From JBFAPK01 sp040676675 (lineage in GTDB: Bacteria > Actinomycetota > Actinomycetes > Mycobacteriales > Micromonosporaceae): a stretch of 64,000 bases of DNA. The translations under genes and the position numbers were made by a program. The notes under the pieces are model-generated. The model did no database searches. It saw only the letters and a list, made by a program, of their open reading frames with translations, and had not been told where the DNA came from. Shown here one piece after another: positions 19,537-28,207 of the stretch (position 1 is its first letter; each line of letters starts with the position of its first letter). The stretch is from assembly GCF_040676675.1 (NCBI RefSeq), contig NZ_JBFAPK010000006.1, forward strand, positions 62,001 through 126,000. Reading direction: 5' to 3'.

Positions 19537-21504
19537 TCAGAGGGTGATCTCTCCGGGCAGGCCGAAGTAGTCGTGCCACCGCACGCCCGGGCCGAACGAG
19601 GTACCGGTGGAGAGCGCCGTGTACACGTCGGCGCTCGGCAGATGCGTGAAGGTCGTGATGTCGGTCCGGCCGTCGCCGTCGAAGTCCCCCACGTACGGGA
19701 ACTCGCCGGTCGGGGCGAAGAAGTCGTGCCACCTCCCGGCGCCCACGAACGCGCCCCGCCGGTCGGAGAGCGCCACGATGACGTCACCGCTGTTGTCGTT
19801 GGTGAAGGTGGCGATGTCCGCGGCCCCGTCGCCGTTGAAGTCGCCCAGCCGGGGTGCCTCCAGCCCGATGGCGAAGTAGTCGTGCCACTTCGCGCCGCCG
19901 AGGAAGCCGGAGCCGGTCGAGAGCCCCACGAAGACGTCCCCGCCGCCGCCCTGGGTGAAGGTGACGATGTCGTCCTTTCCGTCGCCGTTGACGTCCGCGA
20001 CCCCCGGGCTCTCGCCGGCCAGGGCGAAGAAGTCGTTCCACTTCGCCGATCCGGTGAACGCGGTACCGGTCGAGAGCGCGACGTAGACGTCGCCGAGGTC
20101 GTTGCGGGTGAAGGTGATGATGTCGTCCTTTCCGTCGCCGTTGACGTCGCCGACGGCCGGTACCTCGCCGGCCAGGGAAAAGAAGTCGTGCCACTTCGCG
20201 CCGCCGAGGAAGCCGGAGCCGGTCGAGAGTCCCACGAAGACGTCCGCGCTGGTGCCGTGGGTGAAGGTGACGATGTCGTCTTTGCCGTCGCCGTTGAAGT
20301 CGCCGGTCAGTGGCGTCTCGCCGTCGAGCGAGAAGAAGTCCTGCCACTTCTGGCTGGTGCCGGCGAAGCCGGCACCGGTGGAGAGGGCGACGTACACGTC
20401 GGCCAGCGGCCCCTGCGTGAAGGTGACGACGTCGTCCCGCCCGTCGCCATCGAAGTCCGCCGACGAGCCGGTGAAGACGCCGGGGAAGGTCGAACTCCAG
20501 CGCAACGGGGCGACCCAGAGGCCGCCCTGTCCCCAGCCCGCGCTGGTGACCCAGGTGTTCCCGTTCGGCTCGGTCACGATCTCCGCGGCGTGCGCGTCGA
20601 TCCGTCCGGCGAGGTCGGCGACGGAGAAGCGGAAGGGGTCGCGGCTGCGGTACACCCGGGTGTCCCGGTAGCCGGCCTCGCAACAGACCGACAGGTACCA
20701 CCAGCCGTCCCGGAACACCACGAACGGCGACTCGGTCGGCCCGCCGCCGGTACCGGTCTGCGGGTGCTCGAACGCCACCTGCTTGGCGCTCCAGTGTTCC
20801 AGGTCGGGGCTGGTGCGGTACGCCACCTGGAAGTTGCCGCCCTGTGGGGTGCGGTTGGCGGTGTAGTACATCACCCACAGCCCGCCCACCCGGACGACCA
20901 TCGGGTCCCGCGCGTCCCAGCCGTCGGTGAAGAGCGGGTTCGCCGCGCTGCGGGTCCAGTGGTACAGGTCCGTCGAGGTGGCCAGGTGCATCCGGTACGC
21001 GGTGTGGTCCGGCGTCCCCGCGGCGTAGAACATGTAGTAGCGGCCGTTGTCGTGGACCACGTACGGCGCCCAGATGTGGCTCTCCCCGGCCGCCGGGTCG
21101 GCGGTGAGGGCGAACGGCTGCTTGGTCCACGGGCCGTTCGGGGTGGGGGCGGTCGCGTGCCCGAAGTTCTTCTCGTCGATCGGAGCGGCCGGCTCGGCGT
21201 GCGTGATGGCGTACACGTGCCAGGTGCCGGTTGCCACGTCCCGGACCATGGTGTGGTCGTTGTAGTACCACGCCCGGGACTCGCCGACCGAGGGGTCGTA
21301 GACCCGGACGAACGAGCCGGCGGCGACGGTGGGGGGTGCCGCGGCGCCGACCGCCCCGCCCGCCCGGCTCGCCGCGGGCGGCGCCGCCGCGATCGGAGCC
21401 GCGGCGGCGTCGACGGGTCGCGCCTGGACCGGTCCGGCCGTCGCGCCGAGCGCCGCGAGGACGCAGGCCACGACCGCGACCGCGCGGCGTCTCGTGCCAG
21501 TCAT
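19537..21504 (-). CDS. Secreted GH43-like five-bladed propeller protein with six C-terminal VCBS/FG-GAP repeats
   Basis: 655 residues with an Arg-led signal peptide (RRRAVAVVACVLAALGATAG). Residues ~60-340 resemble the GH43/GH62/GH32 clan propeller: SHIWAPYVVHDNGRYYMFYA, GWDARDPMVVRVGGLWVMYY (a likely catalytic Asp) and GPTESPFVVFRDGWWYLSV (a likely acid Glu). Residues ~345-655 are six ~51-residue repeats of the type GDFNGDGKDDIVTFT, with Ca-binding DxDxDG loops. It is probably an arabinosidase or galactofuranosidase, but the activity is inferred. Last gene of a three-gene minus-strand operon, 25 bases after its neighbour, with AGGAGAAGG before ATG. Confidence 0.75.
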   Translation of the reverse strand: MTGTRRRAVAVVACVLAALGATAGPVQARPVDAAAAPIAAAPPAASRAGGAVGAAAPPTVAAGSFVRVYDPSVGESRAWYYNDHTMVRDVATGTWHVYAITHAEPAAPIDEKNFGHATAPTPNGPWTKQPFALTADPAAGESHIWAPYVVHDNGRYYMFYAAGTPDHTAYRMHLATSTDLYHWTRSAANPLFTDGWDARDPMVVRVGGLWVMYYTANRTPQGGNFQVAYRTSPDLEHWSAKQVAFEHPQTGTGGGPTESPFVVFRDGWWYLSVCCEAGYRDTRVYRSRDPFRFSVADLAGRIDAHAAEIVTEPNGNTWVTSAGWGQGGLWVAPLRWSSTFPGVFTGSSADFDGDGRDDVVTFTQGPLADVYVALSTGAGFAGTSQKWQDFFSLDGETPLTGDFNGDGKDDIVTFTHGTSADVFVGLSTGSGFLGGAKWHDFFSLAGEVPAVGDVNGDGKDDIITFTRNDLGDVYVALSTGTAFTGSAKWNDFFALAGESPGVADVNGDGKDDIVTFTQGGGGDVFVGLSTGSGFLGGAKWHDYFAIGLEAPRLGDFNGDGAADIATFTNDNSGDVIVALSDRRGAFVGAGRWHDFFAPTGEFPYVGDFDGDGRTDITTFTHLPSADVYTALSTGTSFGPGVRWHDYFGLPGEITL

Positions 21505-21529
21505 CAGAACCTTCTCCTGGATTCGGGGG

Positions 21530-22455
21530 TCAGAGGGTGGTTTCGCCGGGGAGGCCGAAGAAGTCGTTCCATTTGGTGGCGCCTTGGAAGCCGGTGCCGG
21601 TGGAGAGGGCGGTGAAGACGTCGGCGGAGGTGTTGTGGGTGAAGACGACGGCGTCGTCTTTGCCGTCGCCGTTGTAGTCGCCGGTGTAGGGGAATTCGCC
21701 GGTCAGGCCGAAGAAGTCGTTCCATTTGACGCTGGTGCCGACGAAGGTGCCCTGTCGGTCGGAGAGGGCGACGTAGACGTCGGCGGCGGGGTTGGTGGTG
21801 AAGGTGGCGATGTCGGTGGCGCCGTCGCCGTTGAAGTCGCCGAGTCGGGGTGATTCTCCGGGCAGGGAGAAGTATTCGTGCCATTTGGTGGCGCCTTGGA
21901 AGCCGGTGCCGGTGGAGAGTCCGACGAAGACGTCGGCGGTGGAGCCTTGGGTGAAGACGACGATGTCGGCTTTGCCGTCGGCGTTGACGTCGGCGACGCC
22001 GGGGTATTCGCCGGCGAGGCCGAAGAAGTCGTTCCATTTGGCGCCGCCTTGGAAGCCGGTGCCGGTGGAGAGGGCCACGTACACGTCGGCGGCGGTGTTG
22101 CGGGTGAAGGTGATGATGTCGTCGAGTCCGTCGCCGTTGACGTCTCCGACGGCGGGGACTTCGCCGGCGAGGGAGAAGAAGTCGTTCCACTTCACCCCCG
22201 GGCCGAAGTTGGTGCCGGTGGAGAGGGCGACGAAGACGTCTCCGCTGGTGCCCTGGGTGAAGGTGACGATGTCGTCTTTGCCGTCGCCGTTGAAGTCGCC
22301 GGTGAGTGGGGTTTCGCCGGGCAGGGCGAAGAAGTCGTGCCATTTGGCGCCGCCGAGGAAACCCGAACCGGTGGAGAGGCCGACGTACACGTCGGCGAGG
22401 GCGCCGTGGGTGAAGGTGATGATGTCGTCCCGGCCGTCACCGTTGAAATCCGCCG
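21530..22455 (-). repeat. VCBS/FG-GAP repeat module with foreign-looking codon use
   Basis: Six ~153-base coding units, several almost identical at DNA level (for example the stretch encoding TGTGFQGATKW near 21580 and 21895). AAATGG for Lys-Trp and CAA for Gln are typical here but not in the neighbouring genes. Confidence 0.7.
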
Positions 22456-23092
22456 GCGAACCCGCGAAGACGCCCTGTACCGGCCGGACCATCCCACGCG
22501 CCTCGTCGATCAGCGACCGGGCCTTCGCCTCGGCCTGGTCGTAGCGCTCCGGGCAGCACGAGCGCTGCACGCTCTGCGCCACCTGGCCGGCGGTGTAGCC
22601 CGGGTTGCGGGCCGCGTTGGGGATCGCCTGGTCGAGGAACTTGTTGGTGGCGTACGTGACGTTCATGATCTGTTCCGGCGTGCCCCAGCCCTGGCTCGGG
22701 CGCTGCTGGAAAACGCCGAGGGAGTCCTTGTCGCCACAGGGCAGGTTGTTCATGTGGGACTCCACCCAACCCGCCTCGAACGCGGCGAGCATGACCTTGT
22801 CCGAGACGGCGCGGTCCAGACCGACCTGGTAGACCGTCCGGATCACGTTCGGGTCGTGGTTCGACGGGATGCTGGTGCACGCCAGGGGCTGCACCGTGCG
22901 GGCCAGGTCGCCGCCGCCCACCGGCGGCGCCACGTCGGCGGCGGCGCCCCCGGCCCCGGCTGGCGCGGCTTCGGCTGGCGCGGCTCCGGTCGGGGTGGCC
23001 AGCAGGGCGCCGCCGACGAGGACGGCGAGTCCGGTGAGGAACTGTCTCGGCAGCCGGCGGGCGGTACGTCTCCGGCGTCTGGGGGCGGGCAT
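21530..23092 (-). CDS. Secreted lysozyme-like protein with six C-terminal VCBS/FG-GAP repeats
   Basis: 520 residues. An Arg-rich Tat- or Sec-type signal (RRRRRTARRLPRQFLTG plus a hydrophobic stretch) is followed at residues ~75-205 by a transglycosylase/lysozyme-like domain: LAAFEAGWVESHMNNLPCG, in which Glu may be catalytic, and DSLGVFQQRPSQGWGTPEQI. Six repeats of ~51 residues follow, matching the GH43-like neighbour repeat for repeat. Codon use changes sharply at the start of the repeats (near 22440): AAA, CAA, GAA and CTC are used instead of AAG, CAG, GAG and CTG. That suggests the tail module came from another genome. It may attack peptidoglycan; activity is not proven. Confidence 0.75.
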   Translation of the reverse strand: MPAPRRRRRTARRLPRQFLTGLAVLVGGALLATPTGAAPAEAAPAGAGGAAADVAPPVGGGDLARTVQPLACTSIPSNHDPNVIRTVYQVGLDRAVSDKVMLAAFEAGWVESHMNNLPCGDKDSLGVFQQRPSQGWGTPEQIMNVTYATNKFLDQAIPNAARNPGYTAGQVAQSVQRSCCPERYDQAEAKARSLIDEARGMVRPVQGVFAGSPADFNGDGRDDIITFTHGALADVYVGLSTGSGFLGGAKWHDFFALPGETPLTGDFNGDGKDDIVTFTQGTSGDVFVALSTGTNFGPGVKWNDFFSLAGEVPAVGDVNGDGLDDIITFTRNTAADVYVALSTGTGFQGGAKWNDFFGLAGEYPGVADVNADGKADIVVFTQGSTADVFVGLSTGTGFQGATKWHEYFSLPGESPRLGDFNGDGATDIATFTTNPAADVYVALSDRQGTFVGTSVKWNDFFGLTGEFPYTGDYNGDGKDDAVVFTHNTSADVFTALSTGTGFQGATKWNDFFGLPGETTL

Positions 23093-23131
23093 GACGACTC
23101 CGATCGGTCGAGGGCTGGGGAAGGGAACGGG

Positions 23132-26100
23132 TCAGCGGATCAGGCTGGGTCGCGGGATCTCGGCCAGCGAGCCGAACGCGTCGTGCCACTTGGCGGACGG
23201 GCCGAACGCGGTGGCGGTGGAGCGGGCCACCCAGACGTCGGACTGCTCCGGCGCGCCCCGGGTGAACGTGACGATGTCGGTCAGGCCGTCGCCGTCGACG
23301 TCGGCCAGGCCGGGCGACTCGGCGTCGACGGCGAAGAAGTCATGCCACTTCCAGGCGTTCTGTACGAAACGACCGCCGTCGGAGAGCGAGACGAAGACGT
23401 CCGCGGCGCTGCCCCGCGTAAAGGTCACCACGTCGTCACGCCCGTCGCCGTCGACGTCGCCGGCGCCCGCCAACTCGTTGCCGACGGCGAAGTTCGTGTG
23501 CCACAGCCAGCCCTCCTGGACGAAGGCGACCCCGTTGGAGAGCGACACGAAGACGTCCGCGGCGGCGCCACCGGTGATCACGGCGATGTCGTCGCGCCCG
23601 TCGCCGTCGAAGTCGCCCACGGCCGGGCGCTCGGTGCCGTAGCCGAAGTTGTCCTGCCACTTCAGGCCGGGTCCGAAGCCGGAGCCGGTGGAGAGCGCCA
23701 CGAAGACGTCGCCCGTCGAGCCGCGGGTGAAGGTGACGATGTCGGTCAGGCCGTCGCCGTTGACGTCGCCGACCTCCGGGTACTCGTCGTTGATGGCGAA
23801 GAAGTCGTGCCACTTCGCCGAGGGGCCGAACCCGGACCCGGTGCCGAGCGCGACGTACACGTCACCGGCGGCGCCCCGGGTGAAGGTGATGATGTCGGCA
23901 CGGCCGTCGCCGTTGACGTCGCCGGTGAGCGGCACCTCGCCGTCGATGGCGAAGAAGTCGTGCGCCTTCGTGCTGGCGCCGAAGGCGGTACCGGTGGAGA
24001 GGGCCGTGTAGACGTCGTCGGCCGCCCCCTGGGTGAAGAGCACCGCGTCATCCCGGCGGTCCCCGTCGACGTCGCTGGTGTTGCGGGCGCGGGTGGTGGC
24101 GCCGACCACGTCCGAGGCGGCGCCGGCGTTGCCGGCACGGTCCACCGCGACCACCCGGTAGTACCGGGTGGCGCCGGCGGGCAGCGGCCCGTGCCGGTAC
24201 CCGTGGCTGCTGCTGGTGCCGACCAGGTTGTTGGCGGTCAGCGGCACCGACGGATCGGTGGAGGCGTACACGCGGTAGCTGCTCACCCCGACGTTGTCGT
24301 CGGCCGGTGTCCAGGTCAGCGGCGCCGCGTGTGTCCTCCCGGGGCCGACGGCCAGCCCCGTGACGCGACCCGGGGCGGTCTGGTCGGCGAAGGGGGCGAC
24401 GAGGTTCAGCGCGGTGTACCGCGCCGCGGTCCACGGCGGGGCGCCGGCGGCCGGGGCCAGCCGTACCGTGATCGACGACTTTCCACCGGTCAGCGTCGCC
24501 GGGAGCGGGAACTCGTCGTCGAGCCAGCGTTGCGCGGTGTTGCCGAGCGGCTGTAGCCAGGTGCCCGCCGCCGCGCCGTCGACGGTGACCGTGGCGGACT
24601 GGTAGGCGCTGTTCTGGTCGCTGCTGCGGCGCAGCCGTACGCCCTGGTTGCCGGGGTCGACGGCGAGCCGGAAGGTGACCGCGCCGGTCGTGGCGCGGAC
24701 GGCGTCGGTCACCGTGTCGTGGTCGTCGTCCCCCTCGTACACGGCCGGTAGCCGGTACTCGCTGGCGGCGGCGGACTCGGTGTAACCGTGCGCGCCCCGG
24801 CTGGCCGCGTCGCCGACCGTGAGCGTGTCGGTGCTCCGGCCGACCACCTCGGGGCGGGTGTAGAGGAAGGCGGTGGAGCTCTCGCGTACCGGGTAGTCGT
24901 TCTGTGGTCCGTGCTCGATGCCCATCCGGAAGCCGGAGGTGTAGGCGACCGCGTCGCCGATCTGCAACCGGTACATGGAGTCGCACTCGACCGCGCAGCT
25001 GGCCGTGCCGACCCGGTGACCGGTGTCGCCGGTGAAGACGCCCGTGTACTCGCCCCGGTTGAAGTACCAGCCGGACTCGTAGTAGTCCTCGGTGCCCGTA
25101 CCGTGCCACAGCGGGCTCAGCGCGCCGTCGGCGTACAGCCGCTCGTCGCCCTCCAGGTAGCCCCGGTTGTTGGGGCCGGGGATGTCGTTGCGGACGACCT
25201 GCGTCACGCCCAGGAAGCGGCCCCGGCCGGCCACGTCGACCAGCGGCCAGTCCCGGGCGGCGGTGGTGGCGCCCGCGCGCGACTGGGTGGTGAAGTAGCC
25301 CGCCCCGCCGGTGGGGCCGAGTTCGCCGGTCCATCTCCCGTCCGCGGCGTGGATGATCTCGGCCTGGACGCCGGAGATCGTGCCGCCGGTGGTGTTGACC
25401 AGGGCGACGGTCGCCGAGGAGGCGAACGGCATGGCCCACCACGCGGTGTACCAGCCGCCCGGTGCGGGATCCATCGCGAACATCAGCGAGCGCACCTCGC
25501 GCTCCCCGAGGCCGGCGCCGAAAAACTCGCCGAGCGGGGAGTCGACGGTGGTCCGCCCGTCGAAGCTCATCCGCAGTCGCAGGCCGTTCAGGTTCGCCTC
25601 GGTGGCGCTCGCGTCGGGCACCCGGAGCCGGATCTGGTTGATCGCGGCCGGTCCGGTCAGCGTGGCGAGGGTGGCGGTACCGCCGGCCGGCGGCGACGCG
25701 GTCACGCCGGTGGTGGTCGCGCCCGGCGCGGCGGGCTTCGGGTCGGCCCGTCCGGCCGAGCGGAGCTTGCTCACCACGTCGTTCGCCGGGTCGGCCGGAT
25801 CGAACCGGTTGATCCCGGTCGCATCGGCGAACTCCCGGTAGCCGACGTGGTAGAAGAGCGGGTTGTTCGTGGTGGTGACGAGCATCGACTCCCGGTACGG
25901 CATCGGCACCTTGATGGTCACCCCGCCGGAGGTCTGGTCGGCGTTGGTCACCAGCGGCCAGACGAACGGCGCGCCGAGGTCGCCGTTGACCACGCGTTGC
26001 AGGTTGGCGTTGAGGACGGTCACGCCGTCGAGCACGATCCGGATGTCCCCGGTGGCCGAGACGTTTCCCTCGTCGCGGGTGAACCAGATCGAGGAGATCT

Positions 26101-26449
26101 CGCCCGGCCCGCGTTCCTCGGCGAGCACGCATCCCGGTCCGTTGGTACGCAGGCAGGAGCTGCGCCCGCTGAAGCCGTCGTCGTTGGTGCCGGTGCGGCT
26201 GAAGCCGGAGAACTGCCGGGTCCGCGAGCCGGAGGCGAGGTCCGGGAGCAGGTCGAGCCGCCGGTAGGCGTCCCAGCCGACCGGGCCCCGGTTCGCCGCC
26301 GCGGCGGCCCGCCCGGCGGCGGGGGTCGCGGTAGCGGCGGCCTCCGGACCGGCGGGGGTCGCGTGTGCCGGTGGGGCGCCGGCCGTACCGGACGGGAGCA
26401 GGGTCGTGGCGGTGAGCAGGGCGAGCAGGGTCCACCTGTGATTTCGCAT
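23132..26449 (-). CDS. Secreted GH172 (DUF2961) glycosidase with Fn3-like domain and six VCBS/FG-GAP repeats
   Basis: 1105 residues. A Sec signal (WTLLALLTATTLLPSGTAG) leads to a DUF2961 domain at residues ~60-480: GEISSIWFTRDEG, YLEGDERLYADG and the diagnostic GTGTEDYYESGWYFNRGE. A second beta domain with EYRLPAVYEGDDDHDTV, a fibronectin-type segment near 700-780 (SYRVYASTDPSVPL) and six ~51-residue repeats complete it. Known GH172 enzymes act on D-arabinofuranose or difructose dianhydride linkages. It is first in the operon, 39 bases before the lysozyme-like gene. Substrate here is inferred only. Confidence 0.82.
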   Translation of the reverse strand: MRNHRWTLLALLTATTLLPSGTAGAPPAHATPAGPEAAATATPAAGRAAAAANRGPVGWDAYRRLDLLPDLASGSRTRQFSGFSRTGTNDDGFSGRSSCLRTNGPGCVLAEERGPGEISSIWFTRDEGNVSATGDIRIVLDGVTVLNANLQRVVNGDLGAPFVWPLVTNADQTSGGVTIKVPMPYRESMLVTTTNNPLFYHVGYREFADATGINRFDPADPANDVVSKLRSAGRADPKPAAPGATTTGVTASPPAGGTATLATLTGPAAINQIRLRVPDASATEANLNGLRLRMSFDGRTTVDSPLGEFFGAGLGEREVRSLMFAMDPAPGGWYTAWWAMPFASSATVALVNTTGGTISGVQAEIIHAADGRWTGELGPTGGAGYFTTQSRAGATTAARDWPLVDVAGRGRFLGVTQVVRNDIPGPNNRGYLEGDERLYADGALSPLWHGTGTEDYYESGWYFNRGEYTGVFTGDTGHRVGTASCAVECDSMYRLQIGDAVAYTSGFRMGIEHGPQNDYPVRESSTAFLYTRPEVVGRSTDTLTVGDAASRGAHGYTESAAASEYRLPAVYEGDDDHDTVTDAVRATTGAVTFRLAVDPGNQGVRLRRSSDQNSAYQSATVTVDGAAAGTWLQPLGNTAQRWLDDEFPLPATLTGGKSSITVRLAPAAGAPPWTAARYTALNLVAPFADQTAPGRVTGLAVGPGRTHAAPLTWTPADDNVGVSSYRVYASTDPSVPLTANNLVGTSSSHGYRHGPLPAGATRYYRVVAVDRAGNAGAASDVVGATTRARNTSDVDGDRRDDAVLFTQGAADDVYTALSTGTAFGASTKAHDFFAIDGEVPLTGDVNGDGRADIITFTRGAAGDVYVALGTGSGFGPSAKWHDFFAINDEYPEVGDVNGDGLTDIVTFTRGSTGDVFVALSTGSGFGPGLKWQDNFGYGTERPAVGDFDGDGRDDIAVITGGAAADVFVSLSNGVAFVQEGWLWHTNFAVGNELAGAGDVDGDGRDDVVTFTRGSAADVFVSLSDGGRFVQNAWKWHDFFAVDAESPGLADVDGDGLTDIVTFTRGAPEQSDVWVARSTATAFGPSAKWHDAFGSLAEIPRPSLIR

Positions 26450-26809
26450 GGGAGAGATGCCACCTTCTGATCCACCGGCGGGTCGAGGGGGTGACCAGGC
26501 CGGCGCGCTAAACGTTGGCGCAGTCAGTGTTGGGCGCGTCGTTTATTGACGTCAATACGTTGCGATCTGGCAATTGTTTCCAGGACCGTCCGGCGCGCGC
26601 CGTCTCCCACCCCGCCGTGGCCGCCGGCCGCGTCCCCTCGGGACGGCGGTGAGCAGGGGTTATCCGGGCCGGTCGGCGCGGCGCCGTCCCGCTTGGACGG
26701 TCGGGCGGACGGGCGGGGAATGGCCGGAACCTGCCACCGTGGGTCGCGGCCGGTCCACGCCCGGTGACACTGCGTCAGCAAAGTCACGCCTCGTCCGGAG
26801 GGACATGAG
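26450..26809. other. Divergent promoter region between the GH172 operon and the GH16 gene
   Basis: 360 bases without a gene. It is locally AT-richer around 26510-26580 and holds the palindrome listed next. AAACGTTGG occurs at 26513 and again at 26816, inside the first codons of the GH16 gene. It probably carries promoters for both directions; exact -10/-35 boxes were not assigned. Confidence 0.6.
26544..26557. promoter_or_regulatory. 14-bp perfect palindrome, candidate operator
   Basis: TATTGACGTCAATA reads the same on both strands and includes TTGACG-like -35 sequence on each. It lies in the shared region upstream of two secreted glycosidase transcription units, about 95 bases from the GH172 start. 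A dimeric regulator binding here could control both; the regulator is unknown. Confidence 0.5.
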
Positions 26810-28126
26810 ATGATCAAACGTTGGCACGGCCGGTGGTTGGCCGCGGGCGTCGCGGCGCTGACGCTCGCGGCCGTCGGGCACGGCCCGCAGGCGGCGGCAG
26901 CGGTCGACCCCGAGGTCAACACCTGCCCGACGGACTACACCCGGTGGGGGCCACTCGGCGGCGAGACGGCCACGCGTACGGCGGACTACTACCGGCAGTC
27001 CGTCAGCGGCCGGACCACGCAGGGGATGTACCTGCCGCAGCAGGTCGTCTCCGGCGGGCAGCAGTGGCTGTTCCAGTTCGCCACCACCGTGCAGTCCGGC
27101 ACGGGCGCGACCGCCCGCGCGCGGGTCGGGGTCGACTGGTACTCCACCCCGGCCGGCAACAACTCCGGCTACCTCGGTCACGCCGACGGCGCGTGGATCA
27201 CCGTTCCGGCCGGCGCCGGGATTACGACCACCGTGCAGCACATCTTCACCGCTCCCACGGGCGCGGTCCGCGGCAACGTCGTCTCGAACCTGGAGACCAG
27301 CACGTCGTCGAGCACCTGGACGGGGCGCGGCTGCGACTACCGGCTGCTCTCCGGCGACGGCGGCACCGAGCCACCGCCGGGCGAGGGCGACACCGCCGCC
27401 GGCCGGTACGGCTGGGGCACGCCGTTGGCCGCCGGGTCGGACGAGTTCAACTACGGCTCGGCGAGCAGTCCGGCGGTACCGGACCAAACCAAGTGGGACC
27501 TGGCCGGCGGCGGGGTCAACGCGTGTTGGCCGGGACACGCCGACAACGGGCGCCGGTGCGACAAGAACACCCGGGTCTTCGGCGGCGTGCTGCGCCAGAC
27601 CGGCGAGGCCGGTGGCGACTCGGGCTGGGTCGCCGCCAAGTTCGGCCAGCGGTACGGCCGTTGGGAGGCACGGGTACGGTCACAGGCCACGAGCGCGAAC
27701 AACGGCCGCCAGTACCACCCGCTGCTGATCCTCTGGCCGGACTCGAACCGGTGGCCCGAGGACGGCGAGTACGACTACCTGGAGAACAGCGCCCCCGGCG
27801 AGCAGTGCGCGGAGGCCTTCATCCACTACCCGCACAACGCCGACGCGCCGGTGCAGCAGGAGTTCGCGCAGAGGTGCGGCGTGGACCTGTCGCAGTGGCA
27901 CAACATCGCCGTCGAGTGGACGCCCGACCACGTACGGGGCTTCGTCGACGGGGTCCAGTGGTTCAGCTTCAGCGGCGGGGCCAACTCCGTCCGCCGGTGC
28001 ATCCAGTGCGCGCCGTCGATGCACCAGACGATCCAGCTCGACAACTTCTTCGGCGGCAACATGCAGAGCGCAATCTACGAGGTCGACTGGACCCGGGTCT
28101 ACAGCATCCCCGGCGTGAGCGGCTGA
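26810..28126 (+). CDS. Secreted GH16 family endo-glycosidase
   Basis: 438 residues. A Sec signal (WLAAGVAALTLAAVG) is followed by a ~150-residue N-terminal beta domain, a short Gly/Pro linker near 185-195 and a GH16 domain. The catalytic motif ExDxxE is seen in EDGEYDYLEN (Glu320, Asp322, Glu325). ATG has GGAGGG at 26797-26802. GH16 enzymes hydrolyse beta-1,3/1,4-glucans or galactans with retention; the subfamily cannot be fixed. It diverges from the GH172 operon and may share its control. Confidence 0.85.
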   Translation: MIKRWHGRWLAAGVAALTLAAVGHGPQAAAAVDPEVNTCPTDYTRWGPLGGETATRTADYYRQSVSGRTTQGMYLPQQVVSGGQQWLFQFATTVQSGTGATARARVGVDWYSTPAGNNSGYLGHADGAWITVPAGAGITTTVQHIFTAPTGAVRGNVVSNLETSTSSSTWTGRGCDYRLLSGDGGTEPPPGEGDTAAGRYGWGTPLAAGSDEFNYGSASSPAVPDQTKWDLAGGGVNACWPGHADNGRRCDKNTRVFGGVLRQTGEAGGDSGWVAAKFGQRYGRWEARVRSQATSANNGRQYHPLLILWPDSNRWPEDGEYDYLENSAPGEQCAEAFIHYPHNADAPVQQEFAQRCGVDLSQWHNIAVEWTPDHVRGFVDGVQWFSFSGGANSVRRCIQCAPSMHQTIQLDNFFGGNMQSAIYEVDWTRVYSIPGVSG

Positions 28127-28151
28127 CCCGCGCCGTACCGACGGACCACCT

Positions 28152-28181
28152 CCGCCCGGCGGGAGGTCCCCCGCCGGGCGG
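28152..28181. terminator. Hairpin between convergent GH16 and TVP38 genes
   Basis: CCGCCCGGCGGG (28152-28163) pairs perfectly with 28170-28181 over a six-base loop. No T-run. Its position just after the GH16 stop and before the end of the opposing gene suits a bidirectional terminator. Confidence 0.65.
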
Positions 28182-28207
28182 CGGGCCGTCTCCGCCTGCG
28201 GCGGACC

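Noticed and set aside
21878..24556. Long plus-strand frame of Gly/Glu/Val repeats across the VCBS genes
   Set aside because: It is the antisense shadow of the repeat-coding minus strand, with no start signals or domain of its own.
19537..26449. CRISPR array or non-coding tandem repeats in the 19.5-26.5 kb island
   Set aside because: The periodicity (~153 bases) is coding VCBS/FG-GAP repeats in frame, with no spacers.
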